Below are positions 1 to 11,405 of a stretch of 64,000 nucleotides of DNA, piece after piece. The position numbers and the translations under genes are program-made. The stretch comes from Apostichopus japonicus (taxonomy: Eukaryota > Echinodermata > Holothuroidea > Aspidochirotida > Stichopodidae), in the NCBI RefSeq assembly GCF_037975245.1, contig NC_092569.1:9019001-9083000 (forward strand), in the 5' to 3' direction. Every line of letters starts with the position of its first letter. Position 1 is the stretch's first letter. The notes below the pieces were generated by a model. That model did not search any database. It saw nothing but the letters and a program-made list of their open reading frames with translations, and was not told where the DNA came from.

Positions 1-261
1 GAAGGTCATCTCTAGAACAAGAAATTTACCAAAACTTTGTCAAACAGCAATTTCTGTGAACCTGTAAATTAATCCCCTTAGATATCATTTCTTTAACAAT
101 TTGCAGATAGCTGTGCAAATACAACTGAAGTTTATGCATGTTATACAGTATTCTGATATACCTCCGTAATTTAATATCTCACCCTATATCTCCTGCCCCC
201 ATCTCCCAACCCCTCTGACTTTTCTCATTCTTTTGTATAACAAGTCATGTTTATTCAACAG

Positions 262-3200
262 GTGCCAGGATTTCACTGGCTACTAACAGCTGGTGGTCAA
301 ACAGAAACTACTCCAAGACTTCGTATCTTGGTGATCACTTAAACAGTGGTAAATGCACTTGTTACCTCTATGGACAATGCTATGACTCCTCGCAGGACTG
401 CAACTCAGATGCGGGTGTAAACGTCATGCTGGAAGATGGAGGATGGCTCACGCGAAAGGCTGACTTGCCAGTGATGCAGCTGTTCCTGGGAGACACAGGT
501 GGATCCAAGTACGTCCAATATGAGCTAGGCCAATTGTGGTGCGCAGAGGAAAGTAAGTAGCTAATATTTTCAACTAGTATTTTGTTTCTATCAAACTTTG
601 AATGAAATTGCTGAAATTCTGTCTTTGTTTTCTTTCCCAATAAAACTGTCAAGTAAATGTTAAAGCAAGATCCTTATTCAAATAATCTGCCACTCTTGGT
701 GTAAACCACTTATATCCTGTTTTGCTTTATCTTAGCATCTACCGTATTGTCAAGCTGCTATGCAATGAAGCTCAACGGAGATACTGGAAGTGGCTATTTC
801 CTTGTTGATCCAGATGGAAGTGGTGGAAATGAACCATTTGCTGGTAATTTAAAATGAATTCAGATAAAAAATAATTTGACGGACTTGTTAAATATTTAAT
901 TTATGGTATTTGAGAATAGCAGAAATATTTGGAACCAAACTGGATGTGACTGTTGTCCTCTGCTAAATGTAGAAATAATGCTTTAGAGCTTCCGTATCTG
1001 GATGAACTCTTTAAATAGCATAAACTGAAGGGGTAAATGTGTTTGCACTTAATATGAAGATGCACAATGCTTCAAGTGATAGGATACAAAACAGTCCTTT
1101 AATTTTGACAGATATTTTAGTTGAGTTTCAGCCAGTTACTGTCTCTTTCAGTTTAACTGCTAACTTTAAAGGGTGACTGTAAGCAGAACTTGAGAATTAA
1201 TATACAATTACCCAAAAAAAAGAGAAAAGTTTAATTTCTGTTCATGTTTATCGATCTGGATTCCCAAACAAATTCTGATACATCATGTTGACTCCTTAGG
1301 TCAGGCCTAGTCGTTTAATCGAGTTGATCCTTCAGTCAATACTTTCTAATATATATATATAAAATGCATGAAGTTTATTTTGATATGAACAACAGGACAC
1401 CCAAGTCAAAGGTCAAGTCCAACTCTGACTATAGGTCATTGACACACTGGTAATTCATATTAAACATTATTTAAAGTAAAACCACAAAAAAAACTTGTCA
1501 TCTGTTTTCTTGTTTATTTTGTGTAATTTGAATCAGTTGAGAAAGTTACTTATGGTCTGTGTGCTTTGGATATAGCTCATTTCTTTAAACTCTATAGTGT
1601 GGTAATATAAAGCACCCATACAAGTTGTCTCTGCTGGTCAATATTCTAAAGCTTGCTCTACTACAGTAGCTGGCATCCTTTAAATTTACACTGACATTCA
1701 TGAAGTAATGGAAAACTTTCTATTTGAAGCCATTTTTAATATTAACCTGTGTTTGATTGCTTACCTTAATCATTGGCATAATACCTTTCTATTATCAGTG
1801 TACTGTGACTTAGATTACAACTCCACTCACGCTGAAATGGTTCTAAGTCATGACACAGAGAACAAGACTCATGTGACTGGGCACACCACAGAGGGGGAAT
1901 ACTTGAAAATGATCACCTATGATGGAATGATGTACGACCAACTATTAACGCTATTTGATATCAATCAAACAGAAATCTCCATGGCGTGCAGACAGAGCAT
2001 TTCATATGAATGTTACAGTAAGTAATTATCCACACCGAGGGCTGCATTTCATATAATTATTCACACTGAGTGCTGCATTTCATATTAATGTTACAGTAAG
2101 TAATTATCCACACTGAGTGCTGCATTTCATATTAATGTTACAGTAAGTAATTATCCACACTGAGTGCTGCATTTCATATTAATGTTACAGTAAGTAATTA
2201 TTCACACTGAGTGCTGCATTTCATATTAATGTTACAGTAAGTAATTATTCACACTGAGTGCTGCATTTCGTATTAATGTTACAGTAAGTAATTATCCACA
2301 CCGAGGGCTGCATTTCATATAATTATTCACACTGAGTGCTGCATTTCATATTAATGTTACAGTAAGTAATTATCCACACTGAGTGCTGCATTTCATATTA
2401 ATGTTACAGTAAGTAATTATTCACACTGAGTGCTGCATTTCGTATTAATGTTACATATAATTATCCACACTGAGTGCTGCATTTCATATTAATCTTACAT
2501 ATAATTATCCACACTGGGTGCTGCATTTCATATTATTGTTACAGTAAGTAATTATCTACACTGAGGGCTGCATTTCATATAATTATTCACACTGAGTGCT
2601 GCGTTTCATATTAATGTTACATATAATTATTCACACTGAGTGCTGCATTTCATATTAATGTTACAGTAAGTAATTATTCACACTGAGTGCTGCATTTCGT
2701 ATTAATGTTACATATAATTATCCACACTGAGTGCTGCATTTTGTATTAATCTTACATATAATTATCCACACTGGGTGCTGCATTTCATATTAATGTTACA
2801 GTAAGTAATTATCCACACTGAGTGCTGCATTTCATATTAATGTTACAGTAAGTAATATGAATGTTACACATAATATGAATGTTATATATAATTATCCACA
2901 CTGAGTACTGCATTTCATATGAATCTTACATATAATTATCCACACTGAGTGCTGCATTTCATATTAATGTAACAGTAAGTAATTATCCACACTGAGTGCT
3001 GCATTTCATATTAATGTTACAGTAAGTAATATGAATGTTACATATAATATGAATGTTATATATAAATATCCACACTGAGTACTGCATTTCATATGAATCT
3101 TACATATAATTATCCACACTGAGTGCTGCATTTCATATTAATGTAACAGTAAGTAATTATCCACACAGTGCTGCATTTTATATGAATGTTACATATAAGT

Positions 3201-6200
3201 ATCCACATTGAGTGCTGCATTTCATATTAATGTTACATATAATTATTCACACTGAGTGCTGCATTTCATATTAATGTTACATATAATTATCCACACCGAG
3301 GGCTGCATTTCATATAATTATTCACACTGAGTGCTGCATTTCATATTAATGTTACAGTAAGTAATTATCCACACAGTGTTGCATTTTATATGAATGTTAC
3401 AAATAATTATCCACACTGAGTGCTGCATTTCATATTATAGTTAAATATATTTATTCACACTGAGTGCTGCATTTCATGTTAATGTTACGTATAATATTCC
3501 TCATTGAGTGCTGTATTTCCTACTAATGTTAAATTTAATTATCCACACTGAGATGGGAATTTCATATCAATGTTACATACATTATAATTATCCAGACTGA
3601 GTGCTGCATGTTATTGACATATACATGTCAATAGAATTGAATGGATTATAGTATTCCTATTCACAAATAATCTTTTTATGTTTCTTGTTGGTTGGTTGTA
3701 TTGGGCTGTGATATAACTTCAGGTTCATTTCCCCACACAGTTATCTTAAACTATTTTAATGTTTTGCATTTATCCAGAGATGTCACTTGGCAGAGATTGA
3801 ATCAGTATTCTATGATTGACTAAATCAATGTAAAGCTTGTGCATCCATTTATATGCATCTGTAATAGAAAGACATTAATTATGCAGCCAAAATGGATTCC
3901 ATATACTTTATGCTATCTTTATGACTTAAAGCAGCATTTTGCGTCCTTTTCTATGATTTTTCTCAACCTCACTGATTCCACTTTGCCATAACAACATACA
4001 TAACTAGCTAATCTATTTATATTTTACTTCAAATGGTGGCATAAAAGTCGAAAAAATTGCAACTTTCAACATTGTTGTTCTCCAAGATATTTTCCGTTGG
4101 GAACCCAATAAACCTCGCCCATAATATGAATATTTAAACACTACGAACGTCATTGACAGATACGTAATATAACACCACGCTTGATTTGTGTACAGTCTAT
4201 ATGGCAGTTGTACCAGGGAGTTGCATAACAACTCCCTGGTACAACCAACGCGAAGTCTTGAATCTATTTTTAGCAACGGCTCATAACTAAACCTGCATCT
4301 CTGATTGGTTGAATTCAAACTAGTGGGTTTGGCGGAATTGTATGCGATTAATTTTAACTGTGAAATTTGTCGAGGACACTCTTCTCATTTATCGACATAA
4401 ATCGTTAATTACTCGCTAATTAATGCTCTTGGCAGGGTGAAACTTGGATGGTATCTTAGATTGCTGTTTTATGATTGATACATGTAAAAAAATCGATGCA
4501 CATGTTAAAAAAGTGGAAAAAAGCGACCCAACGCAAAATGCTGCTTTAAGCACAGTGTTGTCAGTAAGCATTCTAGGTAACATGACAACTGTCACCTAGT
4601 TTCAAACATTTGTTACTTTATATGTCTACCTTCATTGAATGTGTTCATACTGAGGTATTTGATTGGCTATTTTGATGATGTTACCAATATTGGGTAATAA
4701 TTTGGAATTAAATCTTAAGGACTCTAGTGACATTAGTACATTCAAAAGATTTAGTGTCATGGAGACATCATAAGTATTCTCTAATGTACTTGAACAGTGC
4801 CATAATTTTAACGTGTTTTGTGTTATTATTTAATTACATTAATGTTACGTTAATTTGTTTTGTGTTATTATTTCACACTCTTTAATAGATTCAAGACTCT
4901 TAGAAGGTAATTATGCCTGGTGGGTTTCCAGGACTGGGGAGATCAAGAGGTTTTGGGGAGGAACTGAACAAGATGGTTACTGCGCTTGTGGAGAAAACAA
5001 CACATGTGCCGGTGAGCTGCTCAGTGTCCTGAACCTAATGAATAGCCATATGTCTTAACTGTGTTATGAATGATGAGAGAAAAACAAAAGGATTCTATCA
5101 TTCACATTTTATTTCATAGTGCCTGTCTTAGTCATTTGTTTGTTATCGTTAAGTGCTTCTTAATATCTTAGTTTGTGTGTTTGTTTACCTATTGCATTTG
5201 TGTATTTATTGAATGTGATAAAAATGACTTTTAATGTAGCTTGTAATACATTTGTCTTCCATGGTCAATTAACCTACAGTTAAAATTGGTAGCCAAATGT
5301 AAATAGTTTCATCTTAAATATTTGATTTGTAAACTTTGCAAATTTATAGCCAAATACTAGTAGCAAGCCTCATAAATCCTAAAGAAAGCCACATCTTTAA
5401 TTATTCAGGATATGCTTTGGTTTCTCAGCCATATTTTGCTGTAAAACTGCCATAATCATATGTTGTTACTCATAATAGCTTCTCAGTAGCAAGTGAGAAT
5501 TACTTACCATAGCATATACACAGATATATTGACCACTGTGGACTTTGGAAGTGAGAATAATATATACCATAGCGTATATGCATATATTGACCCATTGTGG
5601 AGTTTAAAAATGAGAATTACATACCATAGCGTATATGCAGATATAGTGACCACTGTGGAGTTGGAAATGAGAATTACATACCAGAGCTAATATGCAGATA
5701 TAGTGACCACTGTGGACTTTGGAAGTGAGAATTATATACCATAGGGTATATGTAGATATAGTGACCACTGTGTAGTTTGGAAGTGAGAATTACATACCAT
5801 AGCGTATATACAGATATAGTGACCCATTGTGGAGTTGGAAATGAGAATTGCATACCAGAGCGTATATGTAGATATAGTGACCACTGTGAACTTTGGAAGT
5901 GAGAATTATATACCATAGGGTGTATGCAGATATAGTGACCACTGTGGATTTTGGAAGTGAGAATAATATTTACCATATCGTATTATGCAGATGTAGTGAC
6001 CCATTGTGGAGTTTGTTAAACAGTCTGTAACTGTTTGAAATTGATGAATGCCATTTTAAGTAATGAATAGTTATTTCAGTTTTAGTTGCACATGACTCTA
6101 GTCCAATTATGTAGACAGAACCCTGTTAAAACTGCAGCTTACAAGTTGTACGGTATCATAACGTACATTGTACATCTTTACTGTATTTTAGTTTCTGGTG

Positions 6201-7735
6201 ACACTTGTAACTGTGCAAGTCAGCAGAGTTCTTGGCTGGAAGATGAAGGGGACCTGATGGATTGGTTCACTGAATATCTGCCGGTGATGCAGCTAAGAAT
6301 CGGTGACACAGGAACTGAGGGGTCATCGGAAGGTTACTTCACCTTGGGAAAGTTGTATTGCTACATAGGTCCAGGTACAGTATGGTGACCCTGATCGGGT
6401 CAGTGATTATGTAAATGATGAATGGCAGCATGAACAGAGCAAAATGGTTACGCGCGATGCCTGTGCGTCCAAGCAGAAATTGAGCATTTGCTGCTGCAAG
6501 TGCGTCACTCTTTCTTTAGTTTGTTTGTATTAGTAGGTGAAGAACTTCAAAGTGTGATGGTGACATGACTGGAGATTGAAAGCCACAACTCGTGAAGTTT
6601 ATTCTTCCAAGATTTGGATTAGCAGTTATCTCTCCATATCAGCTGCATAAATTGGTGAAACCACTGATGGAAGAGGAACTGGGAAGGAGGCCATGCTAGC
6701 TAGATGACAAACAGTCAATTCAGATGCTGTTGAGGGTAAGCCTTTGATTAGTATGGTTTAGTTCATGATACTGTAGAACAATGGGATGTGATGATGTTAT
6801 GTTTTATGCTCTCAGTTGCAACCATATGCATCAATTATTCTGTGCGGTCCTTCCTGGTTATATAGACCAAACCAAAACCAAGGAAGTAACTAGTGAAGTT
6901 GTCTGATAGTTGAACAAGATTAATCGGATATGAATTAAAAACTGTTGACATAGCAATCTGTTTTTCATGACAATATCAATAGATAAGAACTTCATAAAAC
7001 AATAAAATTACTTGATTTGTTACTAGATGATGTGTAATGTTACCATATGCTCCATGTAGTTTGTGTTTTTTTTAGTGTTGGTATATCTAGGAGTTAACAT
7101 TCAAAGTTATTCCAGTAGGTGAAGTTCAAGGTACACCAAAATTGATGGAATATTTCTGCATTAAAATGAGCTCACAACCACATCCTTATAGCAATTTGAA
7201 ATGTTGATGAAGTGTCATGATCCACCTCATGGAGGGATGTTCAACTGTGACAGTGTACAATGTCTTACTCTTACGTATAAGTGTCATATTGTTTGCCCTC
7301 CCCCCCCCCTCCCCGCCACACCCTCTGGAGAAGAGGAAACCAAATCCTTATAGTGTAAGTAATATTGTGTTGCTATGAACAGTCATAGTAAGGCATCCAG
7401 TATAAAGATGAAGGGACTTTACCTGACAATATTGGACATTTCATGTTTGATGCAATGTAGTTTGACGCTATGAAAGATTGGATGCAAGCCAAATTTTAAC
7501 TAGTAACTTCTCTCTGGTGCTATGCCACTTATTTTCTCTCAAATATGAATCCTCTTTTCTTTAAGAAATACTCTCCAATTTTAATATTTTCTGGATTTAC
7601 AAAGTTGATTACTGTCAGATTAGAATACTGTAACACTCAGCTTTACATTAAATTCAGTTTTCTTTCATATCTAGACTATGGTCAGGTTTACATCATAACT
7701 GATTCTCTTGTATTTTCTCTTCAGATGATACTTAG
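262..7735 (+). CDS. Contactin-associated protein (CNTNAP)-like fibrinogen-type domain protein, 3' part of gene (six exons)
   Basis: Exons read as 262-552, 736-843, 1799-2017, 4889-5011, 6192-6374 and 7725-7735 (stop TAG 7733-7735). All have AG acceptors and GT donors, and every intron is phase 1, so the frame stays open throughout. Exons 2-5 give one complete module. It holds a GYFLVDPDGSGG segment, VYCDL, an SRLLEGNYAWWV segment, the WGG turn, cysteine-rich CACGENNTCAG, TCNCAS and a final LPVMQLRIGDTG segment. This order and spacing match the fibrinogen-like region between laminin-G domains 2 and 3 of contactin-associated proteins/neurexin IV. Exon 1 carries the second half of an earlier module (WWSNR, LPVMQLFLGDTGG). 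The gene therefore has at least two modules and starts upstream of the window. The protein ends within a few residues of the last module. No laminin-G, EGF or membrane segment is seen here, so it may be a secreted module array. The very short last exon (D-D-T-stop) is the least certain part. Confidence 0.75.
2018..3620 (+). repeat. 47-bp intronic minisatellite derived from the exon 3/donor boundary
   Basis: The intron after exon 3 opens with a direct array of about 1.6 kb. The full unit is 47 bp; a common variant is 44 bp, and rearranged or degenerate units appear toward 3620. The unit contains GCATTTCATATTAATG, then TTACAGTAAGTAATTATC, then CACACTGAGTGCT. Its first part copies the last roughly 20 coding bases of exon 3, and its second part copies the real 5' splice site (TTACA|GTAAGT at 2013-2023). 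More than ten units keep an intact ACAGTAAGT. In the units the coding GAA of exon 3 has become TAA, so a repeat-derived exon end would carry an in-frame stop. Confidence 0.9.
3929..4546. mobile_element. Tc1/mariner-type MITE (TA target duplication) with a central hairpin
   Basis: A 618-bp non-coding element has near-perfect inverted ends: AAGCAGCATTTTGCGT at the left and its complement at the right. Each end is flanked by TA (3927-3928, 4547-4548), and the symmetry extends over CTTAAAGCAGC. Near the centre is a perfect 17-bp arm/5-base loop hairpin (4207-4223 and 4229-4245, GTTGTACCAGGGAGTTG). No transposase frame is present. It sits in the intron between exons 3 and 4 of the CNTNAP-like gene. 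The family assignment rests on the TA duplication and TIR form only. Confidence 0.7.
5480..6016 (+). repeat. 58-bp intronic minisatellite, about nine units
   Basis: Tandem units contain AGTGAGAATTA, ACCATAGCGTATATGCAG and ATATAGTGACCACTGTGGA. One unit measures 58 bp. Units differ by point changes and by CCATTGTGG versus CCACTGTGG. The array lies in the intron between exons 4 and 5. Short open frames on both strands (5493-5690 and 5674-5976) result from the repeat period and are not genes. Confidence 0.9.
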
Positions 7736-7845
7736 CTGGTCGATGTAGGACTTCACTGGAAGATGAGATGGCAGCAGTATACCCAAACATATCTTTAACA
7801 GCTATTTTGAATGTAATCTGTAGTGGTTTGTCAATTTTCAATGTA

Positions 7846-7851
7846 AATAAA
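7846..7851 (+). terminator. Poly(A) signal AATAAA of the CNTNAP-like gene
   Basis: A canonical AATAAA lies about 110 bases after the proposed TAG stop, giving a short 3' UTR. This supports the proposed terminal exon at 7725. Confidence 0.55.
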
Positions 7852-7861
7852 AACAAAGGAA

Positions 7862-10800
7862 GAAATTCATTTAGTTGATTTTTATTTTCAAATCAGAATT
7901 GCCTCCACATGTTTGTTGATTAAATATGAGTGATATCCATTTTGAACTATGATATAATGTTCAGAGACAAGTTGTGTGCAAAAGGAAAATAATTATATTA
8001 TTTTACTCTGACATGGATCAACATGACATTAATGTATTCAGTGGCATAACGAAAGGGAATGTGAATGTACCAACTGAGCATAATTTGAGGACTATCCCTA
8101 TATAACTTGGTGCCTATCCCTATATAACCATTGCAAGTCCTTTGCTGTACCAACTGACCATAAATCCAGGACTAGGTGGCTATCCCTATCTAACTATTGT
8201 TCACTGTGGCATGGAGGGCTAGCAGTCAACAAGGATCACACCCCAGTTTGGATACAACCCAGAGAGTAGTGGGAACTGGATTGCAAGTCCTCTTCATTTC
8301 GCTTTCTATATTTTAATTAGTAAAAGAATATAAAAACAAGATGAAGATTCACAAAAAAAGTAGAAGAGCTGTTATCATAGCTTTAATCCTGCTTTATTCT
8401 TTCACTATAAATCTGGTTATTCTGTTTTATTTTATCACATGTTGACAATACAAATCACAGGTAAATCAAATTAAATGATCATATAAAATCCTTACAATTG
8501 AAATGATCGTCTTTTAAGACAATCTGACACACACGTTACAACTATTAGTCTAGTACTTCGAGATACCCTCATATATAGAGACTATTGTTCAGTTATAGTT
8601 TTTACATAGTAAAAGAAGTGACATGAACCAACAAGTCCACTAAAACTCCATTTTTCTACAATTTTCAAATCTGGTGGTTACAGTGAAAAGTATAAGCAAC
8701 AAGTTTAAGTTATTTTGTGGCTACAGGTAGGATGATTTTGGTAAGAGTCTCCGCTCCCCCCCCCCCCCACATACCATGTCCTGTCACATTTTCCTTACTT
8801 CTAATTGCCAACTTGTAACTAAACTTGTACTCGGTACAACTTGTAACTAAACTTGTACTCGGTACAACTAAAATGAAGCAAAAGTTTGAAAGTGGCCATT
8901 AGTTCTACACTGAGCCTTTTCCACATTACACTTTTTAACTGCTTTCAGATAAATTGCACAATCAACTACTCTAGTGCTACTCCATATTGACCCTGCTAAT
9001 AGAAGAAGCACAAACTTGTCATCTTTCCATCAGTCTCATAATACTTCCAGGTGCTGTAAATCCCACAACAAGGATACATAATCAACACAGTTGACACACT
9101 GTTGCCTGTCTTCAGACAATTTCAACAAGTTATCTTAGCTTTAATCACTTGCTTAAATTATCTTCTATTTCAGGGAAATGTTGGCAACAAAATTTGACAT
9201 CAAACAATTAAAATGGTAATTCTACGACATTGCATGCAAGAAAGAAATCAAATAAATTTAACAACGTTCAGGAAAGAAAACTTATTTTCCCACAACATAC
9301 CATTTAGAAACAATTTTTGTATAAAACTTTACCTATTTGACTATTTACACATTCTTTATAATAAAAAAAACATCTCTGTCTAAACCTGTTTTTACTGACA
9401 TTCCTTAATGTATTGTAAGACTGACTAATAACTGACCAAACATCAAATACTGTAGACTCTAGTCGACTACATTGGACAATAGTTACCAAAAGAAGACATT
9501 AAGTGGGCTGTTTTTTTAAGTCCTTGTGATAATGCAAACCAGCCTCACTGTAACAATTCTGTCATGAGAAACATCCTTGTATACTTCAAAATAAACAATA
9601 TACCAAACAAAGGTGCCTCCTCCATCTTTTACTGTCTACAAAAATATTGATATATCCCTAACATTCAAACATGATTCATAACATTAAAGTTAATATGACA
9701 GGATTATTGAGATTTTTACATAAGCATTCTCCCCCCCCCCCCAACCCCAGGGCCTCCGCATGTTTGGAAGAGAGCTGCTTTATCAACATATCCCATCAAC
9801 ATTGAACATTAAAGAAAACCGCGCATTTCAGAAGATATGAACAGCAATAGGGCAAGGTATGTATTAGCATACCTGAATATTAACAACAAGCACTCCTATC
9901 GAGGCCAAAAAGAAAGAACGGTGCTTGTTTACCTGTAACTTTGGGCAAATAACTCGTACATCTCTAGCAGAGATGGTAACTTACAATACACAACTATGTT
10001 GTAGATAAAGTCCCACTAGATAGTTTGACATGTTATTAAACTATTTTATAATAATAACAAGTTCTTTTGTTCCTCTTTCCTTTTGGTCTTACCAATGAAA
10101 TATGTATCCAAAATATTACTGAAGCAAGTAAGACATTTTGCAGTTAACACAACCCATACTGAAAGCCGAAGGTACAAGATAGTCTACCACAATGATATTA
10201 TCAGATAGCTTAGATCTCAGGCACGGAGTGGTCCATGGATCCCTTCACCAGGCTGGAGGAAATGCTGTACATGAAGAGAATGAAAACACCATTGATAATA
10301 AAGACATGGGACCACCTCAGTAAAAGAGAATTATTCCATCACATGAAGAAAAGGTACTTCAAGATCATACTAATTGGCAGTGAAATTAATCAATCTGTCA
10401 ATTTATTATTTCTGATTGGGCAGTCTTAACGGATTGCTACTAGAGAGCAAAACTGAAAAGTTCTCTGACATGGATAAAACAGATATCAATGTTACAACCA
10501 CAGGAAACATTAAAAGACATCAACATACTCCCCCCCCCCCCAAAAAAACTCCGTTTATACCTCTCACATGACCCGATGCTGGAATCAAATGTCTAGAAAA
10601 TGACACCAGAGGCAAAACCATAATCACACCAGTCTTTAATTTTAATGTAAACTAATAAATTTATATGACAATTTATTTTAATTACAGATGTGCTAATAGA
10701 CTTTAGAGACAATAATTACATTACACAATTTACCTCCAGGATACTGTCTGCGTTTACATTCTACATACATGTTCAACATAGTGACATGAATAATCAGGCA

Positions 10801-11405
10801 GTTTGATTGTTCTTTGACTCATCAGCAAGTTGACCTTGAACTGTTCAAATATCTGCCCTATTTACTAGTTAGCCCTTCATTGCTTCACTTCCAGATACTC
10901 TAGAGTGCAATGTGTTTTCCTTTGAACAATGTGAAATACTGCTTACCAAACAGGGAAAAACCAATTAGAGAGGGTCATACTGTACCTGCCAATAACAATA
11001 TCAGCTTACAACCTGAACCCTACGCATATATGCTAGGCACTAGGGTCTAGGTTAAAAGCCTTGAAATATGTCTTGAAATGGAATGTAATGGTGTGTTAAT
11101 CAACTTGCTGGAATTGTCAGTCATTTCTTTTGAAACTAATGCAACAAGTTTTATATTTCCTGTTATATACAGGAAACACTGCAGGGAATAAGTTAGCATT
11201 GGAATTCTGTGCGGCAGTTTGTAAAGGCTATGTACTCTCCTATTAATAACTATGGTTCCTGTGTGCAGAGACTAGGAAGTACTTGTCTTCTTGGGACAAG
11301 TATTACACAGTGAAACCTATGAGTTATTTCTTAATCGCCACTTTCAATTAGTGTCTACCTTAGTTTGCTTGCCTACTCTAATTTATCAGCCAGCCTGGCG
11401 TGTAC
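7862..11405. other. Convergent intergenic DNA and probable syntenin 3' UTR
   Basis: No coding exon was recognised in these 3.5 kb. The part next to 11405 should hold the minus-strand 3' UTR of syntenin. Minus-strand AATAAA candidates exist around 10673, 8392 and 7880, and the real end cannot be chosen from sequence alone. Poly-C runs occur near 8755, 9731 and 10529. A perfect 28-bp direct duplication lies at 8810-8837/8838-8865. Confidence 0.5.

Noticed and set aside
2018-3620. Regular repeats that could suggest a CRISPR array
   Set aside because: The units are directly adjacent, variable in length (44 or 47 bp) and have no unique spacers. The DNA is clearly eukaryotic; it is a minisatellite.
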